From: Schoenoplectus triqueter
Taxonomy: Eukaryota > Streptophyta > Magnoliopsida > Poales > Cyperaceae
Assembly: GCA_964058805.1 (NCBI GenBank)
Contig: CAXKVV010001200.1
Location: forward strand, 1 to 29,470
DNA: 29,470 nt
Reading direction: 5' to 3'
Positions 1-14,516 of this stretch are shown here, one piece after another. The notes under the pieces are model-generated. The model had not been told where the DNA came from. It made no database searches and saw only the letters and a list, made by a program, of their open reading frames with translations. Made by a program: the position numbers and the translations under genes. The number at the start of each line of letters is the position of its first letter. Within the stretch, counting starts at the first letter, position 1.

Positions 1-1618
1 TAAAAAATAATTAATAAAAACATACAAAATTTATTAAAAAAACTTGAGATTAAGTTGATCCAAGCTAGACCGTCTAATTTTTAAAATAATCTTAACAAAT
101 TCTGATTATTTATTATTTTAATTACTAAAAAAATACATTTTTGCGTTTCTTTAAAATTCGATTTATATATTGACATTCAGAACGGAGAGTCAAAAGCTGG
201 TTCCAGTTCCAACGACAAGACTTCCTTCAGAAAGAAGCATGACGTCAACTTAATTAAGAGAAAATTAGATAAAATGAAATTATTAAGGATCAGGAATTAG
301 AAAATCATTACTTTAAAGTTTAAACTTTTTTTCCATTTTATGTTGAGATTTGTAATTTTATCATTAATTGTATTAGGATAATTTTGAGTGTTGAATTCAC
401 TATTATGAAATAGTTTAGGGGTTTATTTGTAAAAGTATTTGGTAAGGCTCTATATAAGTCCAACTAGGATGCAAACGAATTAAATTCGATAGAACTAAAT
501 TTTACCTTTTTTTAGAATTTATTTGCGACTAAGGTTGTAAGTCAAGTGTTGTTCTAATAATATATCACGTAAATAATTAATTAATAATATAAAATTTATA
601 TTTAATAAATTTTCACATTAAAAAATGGACACAATATTTCTTTGAGGCTAAATAATGATGATAATTATAATAACAATTATTATAATAATAAATAATATAA
701 TTAAATATATAATAATATATAAATAATTATATAAAATATGAAAGCATTTTAAGAGTTAGATTTCACCTTAAATATATTATATATATTATTTTAAATGAGG
801 ATAGAGAAATAATTTTATTATGAACTCTTGGATGTCAAGAAGATAAGAAGATTTAAACAAAATCAATGGTGGAGAAAAATGCTGATGTTGCATGATTGAA
901 AAGTTTAAAACTTTAACTCTCTTTATATATTAAAAAAAATTGAATATGAGAAAATCATTATTTTTGGATGAACCAGAATTTTTAGATCTTGTTATTTTCT
1001 TCTCGTCCAAAAAGATAGCATGAAATTCTAAAAAATATAAAATTTAATTTACTACTAGATTTTTTATATGGAGATTAGATTGAATTATTCAATTAATAAT
1101 TTCTAACTTAAAATGAATAATGGAGCACAAAACACGGAACGCCTTAGTGCTTTGTAAATCATCATATTTGAACTCTATATAAATAAAGAGAGAGAGAGAG
1201 AGAGAGTAAAAATAGGAAGAGCTTAATTCAATCAATATATTAAATTATCTTCAAATTTTGATTTATTATGCTCGTTAAAAGTGTTTTAAGACTCAATATA
1301 TACAGGGTCCAAAGGGAAACACTATATAAGAACAAACCATATAAACACTTTTTTAATTATTTGGTATGAGTTCTTAGACATTGATATGAGTTAGTGAATC
1401 ATCGGACATGATTAATTAAGTTTATTTATCAAATGGTTTATAAGTATGTCAAAATGGATGAAAAATTAGCTTCTAAGAAGTTTTTCAAGCTTCCAGACTG
1501 GTCCAACCCAAATTGGATCGGTCCGACTCAAATTAGATTAGTCCGAATCAATGCCAGGCCGAAAGGACACCTCTACCAGACAGAACCAGATCTGCTGTCA
1601 CGCAGCACCGTGCGACGC
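1..1618. other. AT-rich intergenic DNA, no gene seen
   Basis: This stretch is strongly AT-rich and carries only short open frames with no recognisable protein. Stretches such as about 645-790 are almost pure A/T. From about 1490 the composition becomes noticeably less AT-rich, leading into the hairpin at 1619-1692. A TATA-like string CTATATAAATA lies at 1175-1185 just before an AG microsatellite, but no gene follows it. I see no RNA gene. Confidence 0.6.
1187..1206. repeat. (AG)10 microsatellite
   Basis: An uninterrupted AG dinucleotide tract of ten units. It follows a TATA-like string by a few bases, but no coding exon is recognisable downstream, so I treat it as a simple repeat rather than a GAGA-type promoter element. 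Confidence 0.9.
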
Positions 1619-1692
1619 AGCACGTGGTCCATTCGATCACTTTGAGATTCGTGCTAACTCGAATCTCGAAGTGATCGAACGGACCACGTGCT
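1619..1692. repeat. Strong hairpin, 33-bp arms, 8-nt loop
   Basis: The arms 1619-1651 and 1660-1692 are reverse complements except at two positions, around the loop TGCTAACT. Each arm carries a CACGTG palindrome (G-box core), at 1621-1626 and 1685-1690. Weaker pairing continues outward into the GC-richer sequence GCGACGC / GCCGCGCG. The region stands out from its AT-rich neighbours. Its nature is unresolved: it could be the core of a small inverted-repeat transposon or a young hairpin RNA locus. I recognise no conserved plant miRNA sequence in either arm. Confidence 0.85.
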
Positions 1693-1866
1693 GTGCCGCG
1701 CGACAGTGGATCCGGGTCCCTACCAGACCTCCAGATCAGAATTGGATTGATCTGCTCTAGTCAATTTCCAAAGCATCGGTTATGTAGTGTGATTATGCAC
1801 ATGGTTTGAATTGTTGAGTCAATTTTGAGGGTTTCTTGATCCAAATTTAGTGATTTTTTTAAGTAA

Positions 1867-1886
1867 TAGTAGTAGTAGTAGTAGTA

Positions 1887-1970
<84 letters not shown>
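1867..1970. repeat. Compound microsatellite (TAG)7(TAA)~28
   Basis: Seven TAG units (1867-1887) pass directly into about 28 uninterrupted TAA units (1888-1970). Long open frames across it on the minus strand read as polytyrosine or polyleucine and are an artefact of the repeat. The uninterrupted length suggests that it varies in length between individuals (inference). Confidence 0.95.
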
Positions 1971-3714
1971 TGTGTATTTCATACCCTATGTTTATGATAT
2001 TACGATATACATAAGATAAGATATTGTTGTCCCCTCGAGAAATATGTCTCCTCACACTCGTCCTCACATGTATTCTCAATCTATATCCATATGACATAAT
2101 TAATGGATTCATGAATACAAATAAGTCAGGATGTAAATCAATTAGCCTTCTCTTTCGCTCTCATGTCACTTGAATCAAGATCAACTATTTTTCCGATAAT
2201 ATTCCGGTAGACCTAGTCATTCATGGTCATATGTGACACACGTAAGTAACAACGTTGACTCATTTTCTCCTGACATAGTCAAAGAGTATGTAACAATATT
2301 GACTCATTTTCTCATGACATAGTCAAAGGGTATGTAATTAAGAACTCGTACAATGAGAAGACAAGGATCTCTGACCCTCAGATCATTCTACTCATTTTTT
2401 TTGTCATTTAAGTACATGCAGTATGAAATGCATGCTGTGGTAAATAATATATTCTATAACAGACACATGTCTATAAAAATAAATAATATATGAGTCTAGA
2501 TCTAGTTACAAACTAAGAACCTATGGTGCAGGTTTGTTTCAATGCAACTAATTTGAGTGTTCTCGCATGCTCACTTTTTCAGGCATTATGGATAACTCCC
2601 ACATCGGCTCTATAGACTTTATGAATTGTGGGTTGTAATTCATGTCAACCATCAATGATAATATCATCTCAACTCAATCTGAAGCGACATTAAATACTAA
2701 ATTCAGCATGCTTTCAAAGCGCCACTAGTTTAATTAAATCTCATCTATACTCACTTCCAAAGTGTAAAAGACGATTGCTCACATGAGTGGGCCAATCTCA
2801 GTCTATCGACATAATACCATAAGTCCTAACATTTATTTGAACAATAATAAATTAAATATTATTATTAAATTCAAGTGCATATATTTATGAGGATCATTAT
2901 CAAATATAAATACGAACCGAGCGACTTTACTACATTAACATGATCAATTAATTCCTCAACAGGAACGTACTTGATCTAAGATCAACTCTCTCTATGTTTT
3001 CATATCTCTAATTAATATCTGAATGTATTTGATTCAGACCATTATCCCCACGATATGCTTCACAAGTCATACTATTATAATGGGTTGTTATCGATGTCCT
3101 TTAAGTCACAACAACATCCAAACAAATCAATTTATTTAGCGAGTTTGTTTTCTCATAGGATGTAGGAGGCTCATGAATGATTTTTGATCCGTTAAAAGTA
3201 TTTATATTGAAAATGAAGTATATTTATATCTACTGTATACATTAAAAGTATTCATATCTATTATTATAAAAGACAATAAGCACACCCCTTCTTCATTTCA
3301 AAAAATAAGCACACCCCTTTTTTTTATGAATTTCAATATACATATTAAACAACACATCAAATAAGCTGATTTGGTTTAATTTTTCAGCTATTCAAATTCA
3401 TTCGAGATGCACCCCGTAGTAATAATTAATTCGTGTCAAACATTATAATCCGATTATAAATGACCTAGTAACTTAAATAATAACTAACTAAAATAATCTT
3501 AAAAAATTATAAATTCAAACTCTCATAAATATAAAAATAAAATTTATAAACTAGATTCTCATTTTTCTGTCCGATTAATTCTTAGAAAGCCTTTTTTTTA
3601 TATAAGGCGAATTAAATGCACCTCTGAGTCTATAACGCCCATTAGCTATATTAATGTAAGCCAAAAATACTTGACGAAATATGCCTCAATTTTGGCAGCA
3701 CTTGTAATTTACTT
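1971..3714. other. Intergenic DNA, no gene seen
   Basis: Non-coding sequence, somewhat less AT-rich than the first kilobase. It contains the 44-bp duplication at 2246-2333 and a CCCACATCGG string near 2598, a string type that I associate with plant LTR or TRIM retroelements. I found no paired LTRs, primer-binding site or protease/integrase/reverse-transcriptase reading frame, so a retroelement call is not supported. From about 3180 to 3714 it becomes AT-rich again. Confidence 0.5.
2246..2333. repeat. Tandem duplication, 2 x 44 bp
   Basis: Units 2246-2289 and 2290-2333 are adjacent direct copies that both begin GTAACAA and contain TGACTCATTTTCTC followed by TGACATAGTCAAAG. They differ at only a few positions, which implies a recent duplication. 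Function is unknown. Confidence 0.9.
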
Positions 3715-4939
3715 GGGTTCGTTTGGCAAATCAAGGAATAGATTTGGAAGAGTGGTAATTTTGGAAGAGTGATAGAATGCTGTTTTTTTGAAAGAGTGGT
3801 AGAAAAGTGATATTTTTGACTATTCGGAAGAGCGAAAATATCATTTGATAGTTGTTAATCAAAATAGTTAAAATATATATAATTATGATACTAATAATGA
3901 TGATGATAATAAAAATAATAATAGTAATAATAATAAAAAAATAATAATCATAATAATAATCAATAATAATATTCATAATTATAATCATAATAATATAATA
4001 AAAATATAAACATAATCATAATATAGTAATATAATAATAAAAATTATAATTATAATCATAATCATAATCATATAATAATATAATAATATAACAATAATAA
4101 TAATATAATACAATATAATAAAATAATATAATAATAATAATTATAATCATAATCATGACCATAATAATAATAAATAATTATAATCATAATTTAATCATAA
4201 CTATAATCGTAATGTAATAATATAATACAACATAATCAAATAATAATAATAATAATAATAAATAATAATAATAATAATCCTAGTAACAATCATAATAATA
4301 TATTAATAATATAACTATAATCACAATATAATATTATAATCATAATCATAATAATATTGTAAAAATAACATTGATGATAATGTATAATAATAATAATCAT
4401 TATAATAACATAATATAATAATATAATAGTACTAATGATAATCATAATTTAATAATAGAATAATAATAATAATAATAATATTAAATAATATAATAATAAT
4501 AAATATTAATCATAATATTAATATTATAATAAATTATAATCATAATATAATATAATAATATATTAATATTAAATCATAATTATAATATAATAATAATAAA
4601 TAATAATCATAATGATAATATAATAATATAATACAATATAATCAAACATTTCTATCCTACTCTTTTACTTAGTCTAAAATTCGTTTGACAAATTAATTCG
4701 TTGGAATATCAATTCTATTCCTATTTTTTACTATTCCATGCATTGCAATAATTACTATTCCATGCATTGCAAATTATTATATTATTATGATTATTAATTA
4801 TTATATTATATTGATTATGATTATGATTTTATATTATATTATTATTATATTATGATTATGATTATATTATTATGATTATGACTATGATTATTATTACATT
4901 TTTATTAGTATGATTATAATTATTTATTTATTTATTATA

Positions 4940-4970
<31 letters not shown>

Positions 4971-5580
4971 TATGATTATGATTATAATTATATTATTATG
5001 ACTATAATTATTTATTATTATTATTATTATTATATTATTATTATTATTATTATAATTTTTCTTATTATATTACTAAATTATTGTGATTACGATTATCATT
5101 ATTATTATCATGATTATGATTATTCTTTTATTATTATTTAATTATGTTGTATTGTATTATTCTATTATGATTATATTATGATTGTATTATTAGAATTATC
5201 ATTATTTATTATTATTATTATATTATTATGATTATGATTATAATTATTATTTTTTATTATGATATTATTAGATTATAATTATTTTTATATTTTTTATTAT
5301 ATTATTATAATTACAACTATGAATATTATTATGTATTATGATCATGATTATGGATTATGATCATTATTTTATTATTTTATTATTATCATAATAATTATTA
5401 TTATTTTATTATTATCATAATCATCATTGTTAGTATCATAATTATTTATATTTTAAATATTCTGATTAACAACTATCAAATGATATTTTCACTCTTTCGA
5501 ATAGTAAAAAATACAAGTCTTCTAAAAATACACTATTCTATCCTTGTTCCAAATTATTCCTTAATTTGCCAAATGAACCC
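3715..5580. mobile_element. Large foldback / nested MITE pair with ATA-rich arms
   Basis: The left end (3715 onward, GGGTTCGTTTGGCAAAT) and right end (to 5580, ATTTGCCAAATGAACCC) are inverted repeats. With mismatches and small gaps, similarity extends inward about 190 bp, for example through ATCATTTGATAGTTGTTAAT near 3840-3860 and its complement near 5465-5482. The inner arms are almost pure A/T triplet-type sequence: ATAATA/ATAATC on the left (about 3880-4640) and TTATTAT/GATTATTAT on the right (about 4775-5440), so the whole unit can fold back on itself. In the centre, ATTCGTTTGACAAATTAAT (about 4679) is a further copy of the terminal sequence, and 4650-4668 resembles the inside of an opposite end. 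The unit may therefore be two related elements inserted next to each other in opposite orientation. No transposase is present. No clean target duplication is visible. The end sequence resembles Tourist/PIF-Harbinger MITE ends, but the family is not certain. Confidence 0.8.
4730..4776. repeat. 24-bp unit repeated twice at the foldback centre
   Basis: ACTATTCCATGCATTGCAA followed by TAATT occurs at 4730-4753 and, nearly exact, at 4754-4776. The repeat marks the change from the A-rich to the T-rich arm of the surrounding foldback element. Each unit contains the palindromic core ATGCAT. Confidence 0.85.
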
Positions 5581-5641
5581 TATTTTTTCTTCTTTCTCGT
5601 CACCGCGGGCTCAGCACGTTGTCAGATAGTTAGAGCTCCTA

Positions 5642-6214
5642 TTAGGGCTGCAAATGAGTCGAGTTCGAGCGAGCCGGGCTTAGCTCAATCTCGGCTCATG
5701 AAAAGTCTAGCTCAAGCTCGGCTCGTTACTATTCGAAATAACTCACAAGCTGGCTCATGAGCCAATGCATATACGTTGACTCAGTTTGACATATATATTT
5801 AGTATATCTGCAAACTGTAAATTCGGTATATCTACAAAAATAGTACATGAGTTAGTACAAAATTGATATATCAATGAACTATATTTTCAATAAAATCTTT
5901 GCTACACTAATTTGAATGAATTGACCAATAAAAAACTATCGAGACAGATATATGAGCGGAGTTATGAACGAGTACGAGAAATTGTTAAGTCGCTGAGATA
6001 GTGAGATGATGAGAGAGATTATTAGATTATAATTTAGCAAAAAAAATATATAAATTATTATTATTCGAACCGAGTCGAGCCAATCTCAACTCAAACTTAA
6101 CTCATTTAACTATCGAACTAAATTAGCTCAAGTTAAATTAACTCAAATCAAATTAACTCGAATACGAATCAAAGCCGAACTGACCCACGACCCCAACTTT
6201 TTTTGTGCAGACCT
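5642..6214. mobile_element. hAT-like MITE upstream of GPI8
   Basis: This 573-bp non-coding element is flanked by an exact 8-bp direct repeat, AGCTCCTA (5634-5641 and 6215-6222), the target-site length typical of the hAT superfamily. Its ends are short imperfect inverted repeats: AGGGCTGCA on the left and, read in reverse complement, AGGTCTGCA on the right. Inside are repeated GAGTCGAG, CTCGGCTC and AACTCAAA-type motifs and no transposase frame. It ends about 296 bp before the GPI8 start codon and so occupies the proximal promoter, with only a short segment left for the native core promoter and 5' UTR. Confidence 0.85.
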
Positions 6215-6222
6215 AGCTCCTA

Positions 6223-6510
6223 GTCGGTGCTTGATCGGAACTGAACAGTCTATTCCTCAAAAAAAAAAATCGAAAATGGAAATGTCTTCGTGATCGGAAG
6301 CGACTGTTAAGGCGCCGCGATTTGGAAGGCGTGGAATTTGGCTGGAATCCGCACAAAAACGGAGGTTTAGGCGAGAACTGGTTTGTCGAATTGAAAAGAT
6401 TTGTCTGCCCTTTCCTTCCTCGTTGTTGCTGTTGAAGGCGACGCTCGCTACCGACGACCACTTCGACCAAGACTTCAATCGCCTGTGCGAAATCCCGATC
6501 AAGAAATCCA
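6223..6510 (+). promoter_or_regulatory. GPI8 core promoter and 5' UTR region
   Basis: This segment between the MITE and the start codon is clearly less AT-rich than the surrounding DNA. It contains no convincing TATA box, as is common for housekeeping plant genes. The transcription start cannot be fixed from sequence. A five-codon upstream open frame, ATG at 6276 to TGA at 6291-6293 (peptide MEMSS), would be in the leader if transcription starts before it. From 6294 to 6510 I find no other ATG. Confidence 0.5.
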
Positions 6511-10513
<4,003 letters not shown>

Positions 10514-10956
10514 CAACAAAAGTACTTGCTCTGTGTTATTTTTACGTAATTCTTTTTCCATCTTATCCGTGCACAATTTATTGTTCTTTTTTTTAGATTT
10601 TTTTTTTTTGGTGAACGATTGATATGTTATGTTTCTTTGTAGACTTGTTTATGCCTGTATGGTACATATGTAGATGGGAGCAGTACTTTTCAATGTTTAC
10701 TGCCAAACAGTCAAGCATAAAAGAAGTAAATGTAGAATATTAGAACTTGCAGAGTTTATTTTGTTCTTTCCTTCTATGTTAATTGATCTGTTAGCAGTCA
10801 CCTGCCTGCCTCTTACCATTCTCTGAGGCAGCATTTGTGAATGCCAATTTCAGCCTGCTTCTTTCCTGTGCCTAAAAAGTATTTCTTGGATGGCTCTTGG
10901 GCTGAGCCTGGGAAAGCTCAGTTCATTCTGGCTCGTGCATGTATGAGTTATTACAG
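10514..10956 (+). other. GPI8 3' UTR and downstream flank
   Basis: T-rich sequence follows the stop codon, including two poly-T runs near 10586-10610, and resembles a plant 3' UTR. No exact AATAAA is placed convincingly, so the polyadenylation site cannot be fixed. An AG acceptor at 10955-10956 begins a possible extra exon (see findings), so the transcript may extend past 11000. Confidence 0.45.
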
Positions 10957-12993
10957 GAAATAGTACCATTGCCCAACAGGATGAAGCACCCGACTTCGAA
11001 CAGGTACTTAATCTACTGACTATACTAGTTCTGAGACCACGGTCGTTTTATTTCCCGCACAACTGACATGAGTGTTCTGGGCTGGATAAGTCCAAACCAT
11101 ATCAATTGTAACTGGGCCAAGATCAAGCTAATATATTTAGATGGCTGTACCACTTTTCAGGCTAGTTCGGGGCAAGCAAGAGTTCTGAAGAGTCTGATTT
11201 AGACTCAGATTTAAGAAAAGAGGGGACTGAGCTTTTTATCATTCCTGGCTATCTTACAACATATTGCTAGTTATCTCACATCTAATGAAGATGTTTAACA
11301 AGGAACTGACACTACAAATCTATAACAACTCCTTGTCGAGATGCCCAAATTATTGAAAGAACAAGATGCTAGTAAACTAGCCTACAAATGCACAGCTGGA
11401 CCACTTTATATGGGTTAGCCTTGGAGCTTACATCAGATGTGAAGTTTTATCTTCTTGTTCTTTGATGAAGCTATCATTAATCCACTTCAATGATCCAAGT
11501 ACTTTAAACTAATTACAATTAAACAAAACTTTAACAAACTACTGTTATGTTCGGTTGGATGGCCATGGTCAGGAATATTGTGACAATGATGCATAAAGAA
11601 ATCATTAAATGTGGAGGTGTATGCTTGATTTACTTGTAATTAATTCTCTAGAAGCTAGCTGTTGGAAAGATGAACCGGGCATGTCAGTTATCAGCAGTAT
11701 ACTAATATGCTCAGTAAAGAATTTTTGTACTGTGTTGCTATGAATTAACCCACTGTCATGTTTTACTCAATAAATTTAAACACCAGTGGAAGTATCTTGA
11801 GAATTAATTGCTATCAAGTCCATACGGATCATAGCTGTTTTACATATCATTTTGCTATCATGCTCCAAAAATTGGAACGCCAGTAATCGTCTTAGAAAAA
11901 GAAAACTATTTACTCTACTATACATTACATCTTTTTTTTTTATTAAATAACTATACATTACATCTGAATAATTGAAATGAAGTTTCAAGTTTTACTCAAT
12001 TGAGAACAAAATTGTGAATATGACCTAAGCAAATGTAAAATGTGATGCACCTGTAAAAACAGATATCGCAGATAGTGGGATCTTAGAGTGCAAATTATGG
12101 CTCAACTTATGAAAATATATTTGGAACTCTCACTTTGATATATATTTAGTCACCATTTTTTGTAATTGTTTTGACAGATTTGTCAAATAAGAAATGAAGT
12201 ACTAGTTCCAGAAAACTGAAGGAGCAAAAATGAGATTGATGTAGAGAGATGCATATTGGCTGTGTAAAACCAAAACCTAACCATCAGGTTCTCAACTTGT
12301 TTGGCCACTTTTGTGATTTATGACATATGGTGACCTTTTTGTCACGTTTATGCATGACTTGTTTTACTTTTGATTATGTTGTGGCTTTTGGATGGTGGAT
12401 TAATGGTCAGAATATTGAATTTTGTTACGGTTTTATCAGTTATGTTGCACTGAGCTGAGCAGTACCAGGATATGATGATATTCTTAGTCATTTCTTGATT
12501 CCCAGTATTTACATGTGCATTTATAGCCCTAGTACTAATCTTGGACTCTAAGAACATCTGAATGTTGTAAAATGTGTAACATGTGCAATTTTTTCCAGTT
12601 ATGGCAAGGTTCTCTACCAGTCAGTAGCAGCTGGTATTGAAATTCTCTCGTCAAAAGTTCTAATTTTTTTGCACGTTTACCTACAAAAGTTTGCTGAATA
12701 TCTGTAAGAATAATTATGGTGAACCAAATTATTATTTACAACACTTTAGATTGTAATTTTTTTTTTCCTAGCTCAAGACTTGTAGGGCACCTTATCTTAC
12801 TGGGAATCTGATCATATGCTTGTGACCAAAATTGTGCCGAAAGTACATATCATTTCCTGTCATGCCATTCCAATTGATTGAAAACACTAGCTCTATAAGC
12901 TAGTGCATCTATCGTTTTGATATTGAATTGATACATCCAAATTTAATTTCAACTTGACAACAAACTGAATTCAGACTACATGTCATATTATAT
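10957..12993. other. Intergenic or GPI8 3' region, no gene supported
   Basis: Apart from two splice-flanked candidate pieces (10957-11003 and from 11161), this stretch has no recognisable coding sequence. Open frames are short and without recognisable motifs. The composition is less AT-rich up to about 11250 than afterwards, which would suit transcribed 3' sequence of GPI8 (inference). No RNA gene or clear transposon is seen. Confidence 0.5.
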
Positions 12994-13238
12994 GGGATAA
13001 GATCAAAGTGACTTCGGATATGGTCTCTTGTATGAACAATGCTGTGTATGTGGCTATAACATCTAAAATGAAAATAAGGATAAGAAGGGATAAAGCCCTT
13101 CTCATGGAGGATCTATCCTTTATCGTGTATTTATTGTCTACTTTTAAGGGACACATGCTTTCGGATAATAATATTTCCTATGTGGCTATCATCTACAAGA
13201 AAAGAGAATGAACGGCTTGCTTGCTTTGATCTTATCTC
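12994..13238. mobile_element. MITE-like inverted-repeat element
   Basis: The 15-bp ends GGGATAAGATCAAAG (12994-13008) and, in reverse complement, GAGATAAGATCAAAG (13224-13238) differ at one position. Between them are a perfect 7-bp-arm palindrome (AGAAGGG ATAAAG CCCTTCT, 13083-13102) and two diverged copies of TATGTGGCTAT..CATCT (about 13047 and 13180). The element is about 245 bp with no coding capacity. Flanking bases give no clear target duplication, so the superfamily is not assigned. Confidence 0.7.
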
Positions 13239-14336
13239 TTATGAGTATCTTCTAAACCAAAAAGTAATTAATGCTATATAAAATGTATGAAGTTGTGGAA
13301 ATTGGTAAGAGTACCAATCAATCTAAGAAATTCTTCGTTTAACGATTCCATTATATTTAGAAAGCAAAATACTTTGTACTATACGATGTATATTTATCAA
13401 AACAAGAACAAAATAAAGTTTTACACTTTTACAACTTGCAGAAGGCGGCATATGACTCGAAATACACGCCAATAATGAACGTGAACAAAATAATAAATAT
13501 TACATAATAAAGATGAGTTGCTTCTTTGCACGGTTCCTAATTGTCGTAGGTCCTCATTACATGTTTTCTAAGAAAAATATTTGAGAAAAAAACATATAAA
13601 TTTCTTAACTGGTACCTGGGTCCCACGGTGGCTAAGGTATCCTAAAAGTTGAGTGGACCACCTCTCCTGATAATGGTCTTTCATTGAGTAGCTGAAATGT
13701 CTCCCTCATCCATCCATGATGCACGTTTATGGACTTGTTAGGATCAATAGAGTTAACTATTATTAATGCCATTACGTACTAATTGATATTTAGTCAGACT
13801 TAATTTGAAACTCTTTTTTTCCAACAAATAATCTAGAAAAAAAAGGTAATAGGACATATATTGAAATATACTGTTCAAAAGTTGGGTGGGAATTGAATTC
13901 AATGTTCTCAGACGACACAGGTCTCTCCTAGAATTTATATTTCAAAAACATAGTGTAAACTGTCAAGAATTGATATCAAAAAAGAAGAATAAATTAAATT
14001 GATCAAATATTGAATCCAAATTTATCTCTTAGTTTATACTTAGTTTTCAAGTAAGGTGTATGTTTAATTGCTACTTTGATTCGAGCCTTGACTTCACAAT
14101 ATTTTGTTTTGTACCGATGGATGTTTGTTCAGTTTATGTGTTATCAATTGCTAATTCAAAAAGGTATCTGTGGTTAAGTCTTAGTATTAGCCTTTATTTT
14201 TTTTCATCAGAAAGGAGCCCATTTGCACTTTTTCTGATTGCCACCAACTAACCTAATATCTTCAATTTATACACTCATTGTCTCATTGAGTAGTCTTTCA
14301 GGAGTCGAGGCACTAGATGTAGTGTTTCACCACCTT
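13239..14336. other. AT-rich intergenic DNA, no gene seen
   Basis: Short open frames here (for example 13287-13475 and 14060-14251) have unstructured, low-complexity translations and no family resemblance. I see no promoter, RNA gene or clear transposon end. Confidence 0.55.
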
Positions 14337-14345
14337 TCAATTTAA

Positions 14346-14516
14346 GGATAAAAATCTGCTGCTCTCCAAAATAGAGAGCAGGATCCTGCTTTTTCTATCA
14401 GACGGTTAAAAAATAGTGAAAAAAATAGAGTTATTGTAGTACGAATTAAAGAACATTATCAGATGGTGAAGAGCAACACCCTGCTCTTTAATTTGAAGAG
14501 CAGTTAAATTGACGCC
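14346..14516. mobile_element. Small Mutator-like MITE with 9-bp target duplication
   Basis: The 171-bp element is bounded by the exact 9-bp repeat TCAATTTAA (14337-14345 and 14517-14525), the length typical of Mutator-like elements. The ends share GG and then, 13 bp in from each end, CTGCTCT. From there, imperfect inverted arms run to about 14405 and from about 14458. Each arm contains its own small hairpin: GCTCTC..GAGAGC on the left and CTGCTCTT..AAGAGCAG on the right. No coding capacity. Confidence 0.75.

Noticed and set aside
1175..1206. TATA box plus GAGA tract as a promoter
   Set aside because: No coding exon or transcript feature follows; TATA-like strings are expected by chance in such AT-rich DNA.
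1761..2112. Minus-strand open frames encoding long polytyrosine or polyleucine runs
   Set aside because: They are translations of the TAA/TAG microsatellite in different frames, with no gene context.
1971..3200. LTR retrotransposon or TRIM
   Set aside because: Only a CCCACATCGG-type string was suggestive. No paired LTRs, primer-binding site or retroelement frame was found.
3731..3988. Minus-strand frame ending IVKN-type sequence, and its plus-strand counterpart at 5357-5629
   Set aside because: The two peptides match because they read the two inverted arms of the same foldback element. The Ile/Tyr-rich parts are A/T triplet repeats.
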